Source: Actinoplanes auranticolor (lineage in GTDB: Bacteria; Actinomycetota; Actinomycetes; Mycobacteriales; Micromonosporaceae). Taken from it: 64,000 nt of DNA. The DNA lies in the NCBI RefSeq assembly GCF_018332655.1, contig NZ_BOQL01000001.1, positions 98,840-162,839 on the forward strand. The letters are read 5' to 3'. The position numbers were made by a program, and so were the translations under genes. How positions within the stretch are numbered: the stretch's first letter is position 1; every line of letters begins with the position of its first letter. Shown here piece by piece: positions 8,457 to 17,521 of the stretch. The notes under the pieces are model-generated. The model was given only the letters and a program-made list of their open reading frames with translations. It ran no database searches and had not been told where the DNA came from.

Positions 8457-9686
8457 TTATGCCGCCGCTCGTTCGCGGGGCCGGCCCACCGTCGTGCCGG
8501 CTGCCGCCGGCGCCGGCCGCCGCCGCTCCCGGTGCCACCGCCGCGCACTCAGCGTCCACCGCAGCAGAGCCCGCGGCGCCGCACTCTGCGTCGCCACATG
8601 CAGCAGATACCGCCACGTCGGATACTCCCCGCGCCGGTTCGACAGCGCGTACGAGAACTGCTTGGCCGGCAGGTCCGCGTAGTCCGGCACCCGCTCGAAC
8701 CACTCGCTGCTCGCCTTCGCCGCCCGCTGCAGCGGGACCAGGGCCGTCTTGCGGCGGTGTTCGTAGCGTTCCAGGGCCACCGGCAGGTCGTCGCCGCCGG
8801 CGACCGCGTCGGCCAGGGCCATCGCGTCCTGCATCGCCAGTTTGGTGCCCGAGCCGATCGCGAAGTGGGTCGTGTGGGCCGCGTCGCCCATCAGCACCAC
8901 GTTGCCGTGGTCCCAGCGCTGGTTGGTCAGGCGCCGGTAGTTGAGCCAGCCGGTACCGCCGACCTCGGCGCGGTGGTCGATCAGGGGCTGACCGCCCAGG
9001 TGGGCGGCGAAGATCTCCTGCAGCCGGGCGCAGCCCTGGACCGCGTCGAGCCGGTCCAGGCCCAGTCCCGTCCACGTCTCGGGGGAGCACTCCACGATGA
9101 ACGTGCTGCGGTCCGCGGTGAACGGATACGCGTGGTACCAGATCCAGCCGGTCGGGGTGCGCTCGAAGCCGAAGGTGAACGTGTCGAAGACGCGCGGCGT
9201 GCCCAGCCAGATGTACTTGTTGCGGCCCACCTCGATCTCCGCGCCGAAGTGCTCGGCGTGCTGGTCGCGGATCCGGCTGCCGGCGCCGTCACAGGCCACC
9301 ACCAGGTCGGCCGCCGGGACCTCGGTCAGCTCGTCGCGGTAGCTGATCTCGACGCCCAGCTCGGTCGCGCGGGCGGCGAGAATGTCCAGCAGCTCACGCC
9401 GGCCCAGGCTGAAGCCGTAGCCGGCCAGGTGGGTGACCGACTTGCCGGTGGCGCGGACCTCGTACTCGTCCCAGCGGCAGGCCGCCCGGGCGATCCGTCC
9501 GGCGCTGACCGGGTCGTAGCGGAACAGGTCGTCGAGCAGGTCGTCCCAGAAGACCACGCCCCAGCCGTACGTGACGCCGGCCGGGTTGCGTTCCAGCACG
9601 GTGACCTCGTGGGCGGGGTCGGCCAGCTTCGCCAGCACCGCGAAGTAGAGGCCGGCGGGGCCGCCGCCGATGCAGGTGATGCGCAT
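8457..9686 (-). CDS. FAD-dependent monooxygenase, VioD-like
   Basis: A 409-residue flavoprotein aromatic hydroxylase. The FAD Rossmann motif is IGGGPAG (residues 6-12). YGWGVVFWDD, GRNKYIWLGTPRVFD, STFIVECSPETW and GDAAHTTHFAIGSGTKLA follow. These segments closely match VioD of violacein synthesis and the monooxygenase half of anthraniloyl/salicyloyl-CoA hydroxylases, so the substrate is probably an aromatic ring (indole, anthranilate-type or CoA-bound). It is the last gene of the surface-glycan operon, 9 nt after the FemAB gene, with AGGAG before its ATG. The Arg/Pro/Ala-rich last ~40 residues look unstructured. A hydroxylase of this family in a glycan operon is unusual. Confidence 0.82.
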   Translation of the reverse strand: MRITCIGGGPAGLYFAVLAKLADPAHEVTVLERNPAGVTYGWGVVFWDDLLDDLFRYDPVSAGRIARAACRWDEYEVRATGKSVTHLAGYGFSLGRRELLDILAARATELGVEISYRDELTEVPAADLVVACDGAGSRIRDQHAEHFGAEIEVGRNKYIWLGTPRVFDTFTFGFERTPTGWIWYHAYPFTADRSTFIVECSPETWTGLGLDRLDAVQGCARLQEIFAAHLGGQPLIDHRAEVGGTGWLNYRRLTNQRWDHGNVVLMGDAAHTTHFAIGSGTKLAMQDAMALADAVAGGDDLPVALERYEHRRKTALVPLQRAAKASSEWFERVPDYADLPAKQFSYALSNRRGEYPTWRYLLHVATQSAAPRALLRWTLSARRWHRERRRPAPAAAGTTVGRPRERAAA

Positions 9687-9695
9687 GCCGGGCTC

Positions 9696-10709
9696 CTAAC
9701 GGTAGGGCGGGAAGGTGGCGGACAGGTCGTCCGGATCGGCGCCGGGCCGGCGGTCGGCCACCAGCCGGCGGTACGCGTCCGGGTCGGCGACGATCCGCCA
9801 GGTGTGGAACGGGTGCCGGCCCGGCGAGAAACCGGCCTTGTACGAGAACAGCGAGTCGTTGCTGCCGCCCTTGCCCCCGCCGAGGTGGAACACGGTGTCG
9901 CCGCGGCTCTTGCACCAGCGCCGTACCTCGTCGTAGAGCAGCTCGTCGGCGTAGCGCTTGGGGGCCCGCCGGGTCGACGACACGTAGCCGGTGGCGATGC
10001 CGTCGTGGGTGAAGAACGTGTTGCCGCCGACCACCTCGTCGCCCTCCAGCGCGACGGCCAGGTGCATGCGGTCGCCGACGGCGTCGTGCAGCGCGGCCAG
10101 GTGCTCGCGGGTGAAGAAGTAGTACGACGACGCGCCGACCCGTCGCATGTTGTCGTGGTAGACGGCCACCCATTCGCCGAGCCGGTCCCAGTCGTCGAAG
10201 ACGATCCGGGTGCCTTCGCGGCGGGCCCGGTTGATGTGGTTGCGGTGGTCGCTGCGGGTCTGGCTCCACATCTCGTCGAGGCTGACGGTCAGGTCCATCG
10301 AGACGGTCTCGCCGTGCCGGACCAGGGCGCCGAAGCGTCCCAGCGTGCTCAGCGGCGCATCCAGCAGCGGATGCATCCGGATGAACGCCGTGACGATGCC
10401 CTCGGCCCGCAGCGTCTCGAGCATCGCGGCGCAGGCCCGTTCCCAGAAGACGGGGTCGCCGTCGGCGATCGGTGCGGGATAGCCGTACGGCGAGATGGCG
10501 TCGCGCAGCCCGGAGCCCGGCACGTCGCGCAGGATCAGCGGCAGCAGCAGCCGGCGGCCCGGTTCGGCGTAGTGGAAGGCGGTCGGCGTCCCGCCGTAGA
10601 GCTTCGCGTCGAGCTCGACGTACGCGGGCTCGTGGTACATGTCGTGCGGGGTCTGCTGCAGGGCCTCCTTCCATTCCCGGGCGGTGGGTTCCACCAGCGA
10701 AGCCTTCAT
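9696..10709 (-). CDS. FemAB/GNAT-fold acyl- or aminoacyltransferase
   Basis: A 337-residue protein with the tandem-GNAT FemAB-like layout (N-terminal half about 1-160; second GNAT about 160-320). Recognisable elements are SDHRNHINRARREG, VGGNTFFTHDG, LLYDEVRRW and FHLGGGKGG. Family members transfer aminoacyl or acyl groups to peptidoglycan or sugar amines. Its length equals that of the divergent paralog at 19617-20630, although the two are diverged. Its ATG overlaps the stop of the secreted-protein gene by 4 nt. In context it may decorate an amino sugar made by the operon's aminotransferase; this is inference. Confidence 0.75.
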   Translation of the reverse strand: MKASLVEPTAREWKEALQQTPHDMYHEPAYVELDAKLYGGTPTAFHYAEPGRRLLLPLILRDVPGSGLRDAISPYGYPAPIADGDPVFWERACAAMLETLRAEGIVTAFIRMHPLLDAPLSTLGRFGALVRHGETVSMDLTVSLDEMWSQTRSDHRNHINRARREGTRIVFDDWDRLGEWVAVYHDNMRRVGASSYYFFTREHLAALHDAVGDRMHLAVALEGDEVVGGNTFFTHDGIATGYVSSTRRAPKRYADELLYDEVRRWCKSRGDTVFHLGGGKGGSNDSLFSYKAGFSPGRHPFHTWRIVADPDAYRRLVADRRPGADPDDLSATFPPYR

Positions 10710-11890
10710 CGGGGTTGCCTCCCTGACGACCGCAGGATCCGGGCGTTGAGCGCCATGTTGGCGGCGAACTGGTCGTTGACGACCTGGTGCTGCTCCAGCC
10801 GCTGCTGCACGGCCGCGTCGTAGCGGCCCAGCTTGACGAAGCCGTCGGAGAACCACCCGTTGTCGGCGCCGGTGCCGTCCACGGAGTTGCGGTAGGTGGT
10901 GCCGCCGGGCCAGATCACCTTGGTCAGCAGCGCGCCGAAGGCCGCCATGTCGGCGTCGGTCCAGGGCCGGCCGCGGTCGCGGGCCTCGACGACGTACGCC
11001 ATGACGCCGTTGGCGTGGCTGACGTCCTGCCCGGGCTGCCGGGCCGAGCCCCAGACGTCGCTCCAGAAGTACGCGGTGGGCTCGGCCGGGTTGCGCCGCA
11101 GCTGGCCGCGCAGGCTCGCGCCGCTGCCCGGCAGGTGCAGATCGATGTTGCCGACCACTTCGAGGTAGCGCCGGCGGCGCTCCGGGTCGGTGGTGACCCG
11201 GGACAGGTGCAGCCCGATCAGCGCCCAGTGCGCGGCCATGTGCGTGCGCTCGCGGTAGATCGCCTGGCTGGGGCCGCGGGCGTACCACTTGGCGAAGATG
11301 TGGGTCTCGGCGAAGGCCAGCAGCCGCTCGTAGCGCGCGCGGTACGCCGGGTCGTCGTGGACCGCCGGGCTCTCGCGCATGGCGACCAGCAGCGCGGTCC
11401 CGTACCGCCAGAAGTAGCTCTCGTAGAGCGGCACCTCGTTGCCGCCCTGCCCGGAGCTGCTGGACGCCCAGCCGCGGTAGTCGTCGCGGAACCGGCTGCC
11501 GGGCAGCGACGACGAGGGCCGGGCCGAGGCGGCCACGTTCTCCACGAACTCCAGGGCGCGGTCGAGATAGCGGTTCTCACCGGTGGCCCGGAACATCGCG
11601 ACGCACGAGTCGACCGAGTAGGACAGGTCGTAGTGGTCCCAGCTGTCCGCCGATTCGCTCAGCGGCAGGCTGTTCTCGGCCATGTAGTCCCAGCTCTGCA
11701 GGAACACCGAGGCCCAGTGCGAGACCGGCTCGAGGTTGACCTTGACATCAGGTCGCGGCGCGGCCGGCGGTGCCGGCAGGGGCTCCATGATGGACGGTAC
11801 GTCGGTGCGCGGTGGCGCACTCGCGGCGGTCAGCGAGGCCACGGCGAGCAGCAGTACCGCCCGGCGGCCGATCCTGGCCGGCCCGGTCAT
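10706..11890 (-). CDS. Secreted alpha/alpha-barrel-like protein
   Basis: A 394-residue protein with an N-terminal signal (RRAVLLLAVASLTAASA) and a mostly helical body with repeated aromatic-rich helices, for example DLSYSVDSCVAMFRATG, YESYFWRYGTALLVAM, HMAAHWALIGLHL and TAYFWSDVWGS. The pattern resembles alpha/alpha-toroid glycoside hydrolases, lyases or epimerases acting on polysaccharides, but no catalytic motif could be assigned, so only this fold-level guess is offered. It overlaps its neighbours by 4 nt on each side, placing it firmly in the glycan operon; an extracytoplasmic processing or chain-cleaving role is plausible. Confidence 0.6.
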   Translation of the reverse strand: MTGPARIGRRAVLLLAVASLTAASAPPRTDVPSIMEPLPAPPAAPRPDVKVNLEPVSHWASVFLQSWDYMAENSLPLSESADSWDHYDLSYSVDSCVAMFRATGENRYLDRALEFVENVAASARPSSSLPGSRFRDDYRGWASSSSGQGGNEVPLYESYFWRYGTALLVAMRESPAVHDDPAYRARYERLLAFAETHIFAKWYARGPSQAIYRERTHMAAHWALIGLHLSRVTTDPERRRRYLEVVGNIDLHLPGSGASLRGQLRRNPAEPTAYFWSDVWGSARQPGQDVSHANGVMAYVVEARDRGRPWTDADMAAFGALLTKVIWPGGTTYRNSVDGTGADNGWFSDGFVKLGRYDAAVQQRLEQHQVVNDQFAANMALNARILRSSGRQPR

Positions 11891-13116
11891 GACGACACCG
11901 GCTCTCGGGCCGGTACGGCCAGCGCGGCGCTCACCGGAGCCGCGGGGACGACCGCGGCGGCGGCGGCCATGGCGGCGAACAGCCAGGCGAGCCGGGCGTC
12001 GTAGTAGTCACCGGAGAACAGGCTGCTCAGTGCCACGAAGACGGCCGCGGCCACGGCCAGCCCGGTCAGCTGGGGGCGTTCGCCGCCGCCGCGTACCGTT
12101 CGGGTCCACAAGATGATCGCTGCGGTCAGCAGTCCCATACCGATCAGACCTCCCTCGGCGGCGACGCCGAGCACGTAGTTGTGGGGATACTCGACGCCCT
12201 GGTTGACCCCGATGAGGCCGTAGAAGCCGTCCAGTCCGGCGCCGGCGAGCGGGTGCTCGACGGCCAGGCGCCAGGCGGCGGCCCAGATGTCCGTACGGTC
12301 GGAGAGGTAGCGCTGCTGCACGGTCTGCTCGACGAACCGTTCCTGGAACAGGTTGGTGAACGCGGGCGGCGCGAACGCCCACACGGTGGCGGTGGCGAGC
12401 ACCAGCACCGCGCCCGCCGCGACGACCGGACCGGTGCGCAGCCGCCCGCGGATCTTGAACAGGGCGGCGCCGCCGACGGCCACCCCGGCCAGCAGGCCGG
12501 CCCGCGATCCGGACAGCACCGCGGCCAGCAGGAACAGCGGAATGACCAGTAGCGGCAGGATGCGCCGGGTGATCAGGAACAGGGCCACCGCGCTGATCAC
12601 ACCGAGGATCTCGATGCGGACGAAGACGTTGGGCCCGCCACCGAACGCGGAGTAGCGGCCCTGCTCGCCGGGGCCGTTGATGAACAGCGCGGCCAGGGCG
12701 AAGACGACCGCCGCGAGGAAGAACAGCAGGAAGGTGGTGCGGAGGACCACCGCCGGATCGCCGATCGCGTAGACGTAGAAGGCCACGGTCAGCACGCCCA
12801 GCAGGACCAGGTCGAGGGTCTGCGGGCCGACCCGCGAGGCCTGCGGCGCCCACAGCCCCGAGGCGATCTGGAAGAGGAAGAACAGCATGGTCAAGACCAG
12901 CCAGCCCTCACGGCGGTGCTCGCCCAGCACGTGGGGCCGCCGGGCGACGTCGACCGCGAGCACGACCAGGGCCATGAGCAACCCGATCACCCGCAGGTCG
13001 ACCCAGGCCAGGTCGAGGAAGCCGGCCCGGTCCAGGGTGAACCGCCCGCCGATGGCGACCAGGATCAGCACCAGGCCGGGGGCGAGGAAGACGCGCGGGT
13101 TCCGCCACCAGGTCAT
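11887..13116 (-). CDS. O-antigen polymerase/ligase-like membrane protein
   Basis: A 409-residue protein with about 11-12 transmembrane segments. The C-terminal part has the Wzy_C/ligase-type loop: RTDIWAAAWRLAVEHPLAGAG, then YPHNYVLGVAAEGGLIGMG, where the HN and following Gly-rich helix are typical of O-antigen ligases and polymerases. It probably polymerises lipid-linked repeat units on the outer face of the membrane. The ATG at 13116 overlaps the Wzx stop by 4 nt. Position between the flippase and the secreted protein fits a Wzx/Wzy pathway. Confidence 0.8.
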   Translation of the reverse strand: MTWWRNPRVFLAPGLVLILVAIGGRFTLDRAGFLDLAWVDLRVIGLLMALVVLAVDVARRPHVLGEHRREGWLVLTMLFFLFQIASGLWAPQASRVGPQTLDLVLLGVLTVAFYVYAIGDPAVVLRTTFLLFFLAAVVFALAALFINGPGEQGRYSAFGGGPNVFVRIEILGVISAVALFLITRRILPLLVIPLFLLAAVLSGSRAGLLAGVAVGGAALFKIRGRLRTGPVVAAGAVLVLATATVWAFAPPAFTNLFQERFVEQTVQQRYLSDRTDIWAAAWRLAVEHPLAGAGLDGFYGLIGVNQGVEYPHNYVLGVAAEGGLIGMGLLTAAIILWTRTVRGGGERPQLTGLAVAAAVFVALSSLFSGDYYDARLAWLFAAMAAAAAVVPAAPVSAALAVPAREPVSS

Positions 13117-14417
13117 GCGACCACCCGCGCGATCCGGTCCCGGGTGACCCGGCTGGCCACGAGGGCGAAGGACAGGCAGGCGCCGTAGCCGATCAGGGAG
13201 CCGTACGCGGCGCCGAGGATGCCCAGCGACGGGATCAGCAGCAGGTACGCCGCGAAGCTGACCGCGAAGCCGGTGATCTCGGCGGCGGACACCAGCGCGC
13301 TGTACCCGCGGGCGATGAGCAGGCCCAGGCTGACCCGGGAGACCGCGTAGAGGCCGGCCGCGGCGACCAGCGGCAGCACGACGGTCCTGGCCGCGGCGTA
13401 CTGCTCGCCGAAGACGGGCACGATCAGCAGGTACAGCCCACCGGCGGCGATCGGCGCCACGACCAGGCAGTAGACCACCGCGGCCAGCACGATCGGACGG
13501 GTCCGCAGCGCGCCTTCGCGGTGGCTGGCCCGCCACTTGCCCAGGCGCGAGTCCGCGTACGCGCGCAGCGGCCAGGCCAGCAGCTCGGTCATCGTCGCGA
13601 CGCTGGCGTACAGGCCCAGCGCGGAGGTGGACGCCAGCACGGGCAGCGCCAGCCGGTCCGACCGCAGCATGGCCATGTTGGACAGGGCGGCCGGGAACAG
13701 TGCGAGACCCTCCTGGCGCACCGTGCGGTTACGGGTCAGCGGCGCGGCGGCCGGGGCCGGCAGGCGCAGCCACAGCACCACGTACGCGACGGTGGGCACC
13801 GCCCCGGAGAGCAGGTAGGCGAGGATCCACACGGCCGGCCGGGCGGTGCCGGCCACGAACAGCGTGACCAGCAGGGCCAGCAGGAGCAGGGATTCGATGA
13901 TGCGGGCGTACAGGAAATCGCGCACCCGGCCGACGCAGATCGCGATGGCCCGGGTCGCCAGGCTCGAGGCTTCGACGACCGCGTAGCCGACGATCAGCGT
14001 GATGACGACCGGCCCGGGGTCGAAACGGTCGGGCGCCAGCACGGCGAACCCGGCCGCGGCGGACAGCGCCAGCCCGCCGGGCACGACGAACAGCCGGGCG
14101 TAGGCCCGGACCGCCACCGCGGGCGTGACGTCGTGGTAGCTGGCGACGAAGCTGCGTTCGGTGCCCAGCAGCAGCACCTGGGTCGCGAGATAGACGACCT
14201 GCAGGATGAGGGCGACCTCGCCGCGCCCGGAGGGGCTCAGTGCGCGGACCATCAGCACGTTGGCCGCGAGCGCGACCACGCCGGTCAGCAGCTGGGAAGC
14301 GACGAGTTTGACGTACGGCTCGCGCAGCTGGGTGCGCAGCCAGGCAGACGGGCCGCCGCGGCGTGGGGGAACGAGCCCCGCCTCCGGCGCGGCGCGCTCC
14401 GCCTGCAACTCACTCAC
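13113..14417 (-). CDS. Polysaccharide flippase (Wzx/MOP-like)
   Basis: A 434-residue protein with about 12 transmembrane helices arranged like oligosaccharide flippases: LLTGVVALAANVLMVRALSP near the start, FPAALSNMAMLRSDRLALPV mid-protein, and paired C-terminal helices. It probably flips undecaprenyl-linked glycan units. The GTG at 14417 was chosen because it overlaps the previous stop by 8 nt, as elsewhere in the operon; the frame is open upstream but lies inside the preceding gene. The hydrophilic ~30-residue N terminus precedes helix 1. Confidence 0.8.
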   Translation of the reverse strand: MSELQAERAAPEAGLVPPRRGGPSAWLRTQLREPYVKLVASQLLTGVVALAANVLMVRALSPSGRGEVALILQVVYLATQVLLLGTERSFVASYHDVTPAVAVRAYARLFVVPGGLALSAAAGFAVLAPDRFDPGPVVITLIVGYAVVEASSLATRAIAICVGRVRDFLYARIIESLLLLALLVTLFVAGTARPAVWILAYLLSGAVPTVAYVVLWLRLPAPAAAPLTRNRTVRQEGLALFPAALSNMAMLRSDRLALPVLASTSALGLYASVATMTELLAWPLRAYADSRLGKWRASHREGALRTRPIVLAAVVYCLVVAPIAAGGLYLLIVPVFGEQYAAARTVVLPLVAAAGLYAVSRVSLGLLIARGYSALVSAAEITGFAVSFAAYLLLIPSLGILGAAYGSLIGYGACLSFALVASRVTRDRIARVVA

Positions 14418-16227
14418 CGGGCTGGGACTTCTCGTCCGAGGTCCGCTGGGCCGGCAGATGCGGCGGCTCGGGCTGGACGGCCTCGCCGGCGACCCGCTCA
14501 GCGTCCCCGGCCGGCTGCCCGACACCGGCAGGCTGGGCTGTGTCGGCCCGGGCTGTGCCGGGCTCGAAGACGACGGGCTCGGTCGCGGGCCGGACCGGCA
14601 CGGGCTGGGCCACGACGACCCGGGCCTGGCCGCGGGCCGCTGCCGCCCCGGCCGCGTCGCGCGGGTGCGCGGCAGCCTCTTCGGGCGTGCCGACGGTGGC
14701 CTTGACCACGGTCCCCTTGATCACGGCCGTCTCCATCCCCGCAGCACGGGGCACCGGAGCGTCGGCCACCTGGGCCCGGCCCCGCGCGGTGCCGCCGGCC
14801 GGCCGGACGAGCACCGTCTCGTCGCCGTCCACCGGGCCGTCGAACTGGTCGTCCTCCTGATCGGGCGCGCCGAACAGCTGGGTGACCAGCTCCGGATCGG
14901 ACGTGGGCGGCACCTCGGCCCCCCGGTGCCAGGCGCCGCCGGTCGGCAGCTTCTTCGGCAGGGCGTTGAGCACGGCGCCGGCCAGCCGGGCGCCGACGCG
15001 TTCGAGCAGGTCCATCGAGCGCTCGACGTCGACCGTACGGGTGCGGTTGGCCCGCACCACCAGCAACGCGCCGTCGGTCACCTTGCTCAGCACGGCCGCG
15101 TCGGCCACGCCGTGCAGCGGCGGCGCGTCCACGATCACCACGTCGAAACGTTCGGTGAGTTTGCGCACCGTCGCGCCCAGCCGCGGCGACGCCAGGATCT
15201 CGCCCGGGTCGGGCGGCTGCTCGCCGGAGGGCAGCACGGTCAGCCGCCCGTCCAGCGAGTCCTGCAACACCTCGGGCACGTCGGCGGTGCCGGACAGCAC
15301 GTCGGACAGGCCCCGGCTGGTGTCCAGGGCCAGATAGCGGCCGACCCCCGGGCTGCGCAGGTTGGCGTCGACGAGCACGACCGTGGCGCCGGTCTCGGCC
15401 ATGGCGATGGCCAGGCCGCACGCGACGGCGGTGGTGCCCTCCTTGGGCTGGGCCCCGGTGAGCAGCAGCGACGTGCCGCGCCCGGCGTCGCTGTGCAGGC
15501 CGGCGACATCGGGCAGCAGGCTGCGCAGCCGCCGGAACGCCTCCGCCAGCGCCTCGTCGGGGTAGCCGTTGCGCCCGGACCGGCCGCCGAGCGAGATGAC
15601 ACCGACCGCGCCGAGCCCCAGGCGGCGCAGGTCGTCCTCCTCGCCGACGGTCTTGCGGGTCGCCTCGCGGATCGCGACCGCGACCGCACCGATGAGCAGG
15701 CCCAGCACCGCGGAGAAACCGATGTTGCGGACCAGGTTGCCGGGGACCTCGGTGGTGACCGGGTTCTGCGCGATGGACACCGACGGGGTGGGCCCGTCGG
15801 TGGGGACGGTGCTCGGCGGGTCCAGCTGCTTGGCCAGGCTGACCAGCGACGTGGTGGCGGTGGTGACGATCTCCCGGCTGCGATCGGCGGACCCGTCGGT
15901 GGCCGAGACCACCAGCAGGTCGGTGCCGTCCTGCACCTGCGCCGACAGGCTGGCCTGCACCTGGGCCGTGCTCATCGGCAGCTTCAGCTTGGCGATCACG
16001 CTCTCGGCCACCCGCGGGCCGGTGAGCAGCACGATGTAGGAGTTGAGCCGACTCGCCTTGGCGTCCGGGTCGCCGGTGCCGGTCGTCACGAACAGCACCA
16101 TCGACGAGCGGTAGGCCGGCTGGGCGGTCAGGGTCAGGCCGGCCGCGGCGCCGGCGGCCAGCAGCACCGGTACGACGATCCACAGCCATCGCCGCCGGCA
16201 GGCCCGTACGTACTCACGCAGTTCCAC
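14410..16227 (-). CDS. Wzz-like chain-length/BY-kinase-like fusion, P-loop Lys missing
   Basis: A 605-residue protein with an N-terminal Wzz domain between two membrane helices (about residues 15-35 and 170-190) and a cytoplasmic CpsD/CapB-type ATPase domain (about 230-440). Walker A' is VLVDANLRSP and Walker B is FDVVIVDAPP. The Walker A position reads TGAQPKEGTTAV (about 257-268): where BY-kinases have GK[ST], this has GTT, so the P-loop lysine is absent. The ~140-residue C-terminal tail is Pro/Ala/Glu-rich with no tyrosine cluster, unlike true BY-kinases. It probably still regulates chain length but may not autophosphorylate. GTG start; overlaps the glycosyltransferase by 14 nt. Confidence 0.8.
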   Translation of the reverse strand: MELREYVRACRRRWLWIVVPVLLAAGAAAGLTLTAQPAYRSSMVLFVTTGTGDPDAKASRLNSYIVLLTGPRVAESVIAKLKLPMSTAQVQASLSAQVQDGTDLLVVSATDGSADRSREIVTTATTSLVSLAKQLDPPSTVPTDGPTPSVSIAQNPVTTEVPGNLVRNIGFSAVLGLLIGAVAVAIREATRKTVGEEDDLRRLGLGAVGVISLGGRSGRNGYPDEALAEAFRRLRSLLPDVAGLHSDAGRGTSLLLTGAQPKEGTTAVACGLAIAMAETGATVVLVDANLRSPGVGRYLALDTSRGLSDVLSGTADVPEVLQDSLDGRLTVLPSGEQPPDPGEILASPRLGATVRKLTERFDVVIVDAPPLHGVADAAVLSKVTDGALLVVRANRTRTVDVERSMDLLERVGARLAGAVLNALPKKLPTGGAWHRGAEVPPTSDPELVTQLFGAPDQEDDQFDGPVDGDETVLVRPAGGTARGRAQVADAPVPRAAGMETAVIKGTVVKATVGTPEEAAAHPRDAAGAAAARGQARVVVAQPVPVRPATEPVVFEPGTARADTAQPAGVGQPAGDAERVAGEAVQPEPPHLPAQRTSDEKSQPGE

Positions 16228-17521
16228 TCGGGGTCTCCATCGTCACGCCTGCTTGGGCGGGGCCCCGGCGACCCCGCGTCCGGCCGGCCGCCGACCGGTT
16301 CAGTACGGCCTCGAACTGCGCGAACAGCAGATCGCGGGAGAACCGCTCGACGGCGAGCCGGTGTGCGGCCGCGCGCGCCTGTTCGAGCCACAACTCGTCG
16401 CGCAGGTGCGCGGCCAGCACCACGCCCGCCTGCTCGGCGTCGTACGGGTCCAGCACCAGCCCGGCCCCGGTCTCGCGCAGCAGGTCGGCCTGCCAGCCGC
16501 CGTAGTTGACGGCGATCGGCCGGGACGCGGCCAGCGCGTCGAAGAACTTGTTGGCCGAGTTGTCCCACAGGGCGCGGACCGGCCGGACGAAGCTGCTCGA
16601 CATGGTCGCCGCGCCGAGGATCACCGGCAGGTCGGCCTTGGGGACCTTCTCCCACATGTGCACGGTGTGGTCGAGCAGGCCGTACTCGGCGGCGAGGCGC
16701 TTGGTGGCGTCCCATTCCTTGCCGTGCCCGACGATGAGCACCTGCGCGTCCGGGTCCGACTCGCGCATCCGGCGGGCGGCCCGCACGAGGTACTCCACGC
16801 CGTTGACCGCGCCCAGAGCGCCGGTGTAGACGATCAGCGGCCGGTCGCCGAGCCAGCGGTGCTCGTCACGGAACCGCTGGACGGCGTCCGGGGCCACGTC
16901 GAACAGTGCCAGGTCGGCGGCGTTGGGGATGACGGTGGTGCGGGTGCCCGGCCGGCGGGCGGTGACCCCCGCGGCCATGCCCGGCGAGAGCGCGACGACC
17001 TCTTCGGCGTTGCGGTAGGCGAAGGTCGCCAGGGCGCCGGCGAGCCGGCGGGCCAGCGGATTGCGCAGCACACCCATCTCGATCGGCACCTCGGGCCACA
17101 GGTCGCGGACCTCGAAGACGAACGGCACCCGGCGCAGCCTGGCCGCGACGACACCGGGCACGGCGACGGTCAGCGGGGTGCTGGTGGCGAAGACCAGGTC
17201 GGCCTTGAGGGCGGTGGCCTTGGCCGCGGCCAGGACCATGAACTCGGCGAAGGCGCGCAGCCGCCGGGCGAAGGACATGTTGTTCGCGTACGGCACGGAG
17301 AACCAGTGCACCTGGATGCCGTCGTCGTCGGTGCGCCGCCAGCCCAGCGACCGCTTGCCCGGCGTGATGTCGGTGGTGATCACGTGCACGGTGTGGCCCT
17401 GGGCGACGAGCCGGCGGGCCTGCTCGTAGGACCGGATCCCGCCGGTCATCGTGGGATTGCAGTAGTACTGGTGGATGTAGACGATGCGCATCCCGCCGCG
17501 GTCCCTTCCCTCGGTGGTCAT
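16214..17521 (-). CDS. Glycosyltransferase family 4 (WbuB-like)
   Basis: A 435-residue GT-B glycosyltransferase. The N-terminal acceptor half starts MRIVYIHQYYCNP with TGGIRSYEQARRLVAQGHTV. FVFEVRDLWPEVPIEMG is characteristic of WbuB-like transferases. The C-terminal donor half contains VYTGALGAVNGVEYLV and the EX7E-region WDNSANKFFDALAASRPIAVN. It probably adds a sugar to the lipid-linked repeat unit. The ATG at 17521 overlaps the aminotransferase stop by 4 nt; the internal ATG at 17491 is an alternative. It is the only sugar transferase in the operon, and no initiating phosphoglycosyltransferase is in the window. Confidence 0.85.
   Translation of the reverse strand: MTTEGRDRGGMRIVYIHQYYCNPTMTGGIRSYEQARRLVAQGHTVHVITTDITPGKRSLGWRRTDDDGIQVHWFSVPYANNMSFARRLRAFAEFMVLAAAKATALKADLVFATSTPLTVAVPGVVAARLRRVPFVFEVRDLWPEVPIEMGVLRNPLARRLAGALATFAYRNAEEVVALSPGMAAGVTARRPGTRTTVIPNAADLALFDVAPDAVQRFRDEHRWLGDRPLIVYTGALGAVNGVEYLVRAARRMRESDPDAQVLIVGHGKEWDATKRLAAEYGLLDHTVHMWEKVPKADLPVILGAATMSSSFVRPVRALWDNSANKFFDALAASRPIAVNYGGWQADLLRETGAGLVLDPYDAEQAGVVLAAHLRDELWLEQARAAAHRLAVERFSRDLLFAQFEAVLNRSAAGRTRGRRGPAQAGVTMETPSGTA

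Noticed and set aside
8277..10823. 848-codon open frame on the plus strand
   Set aside because: Antisense shadow of the DUF998, flavin monooxygenase and FemAB genes, which have clear motifs and tight overlaps.
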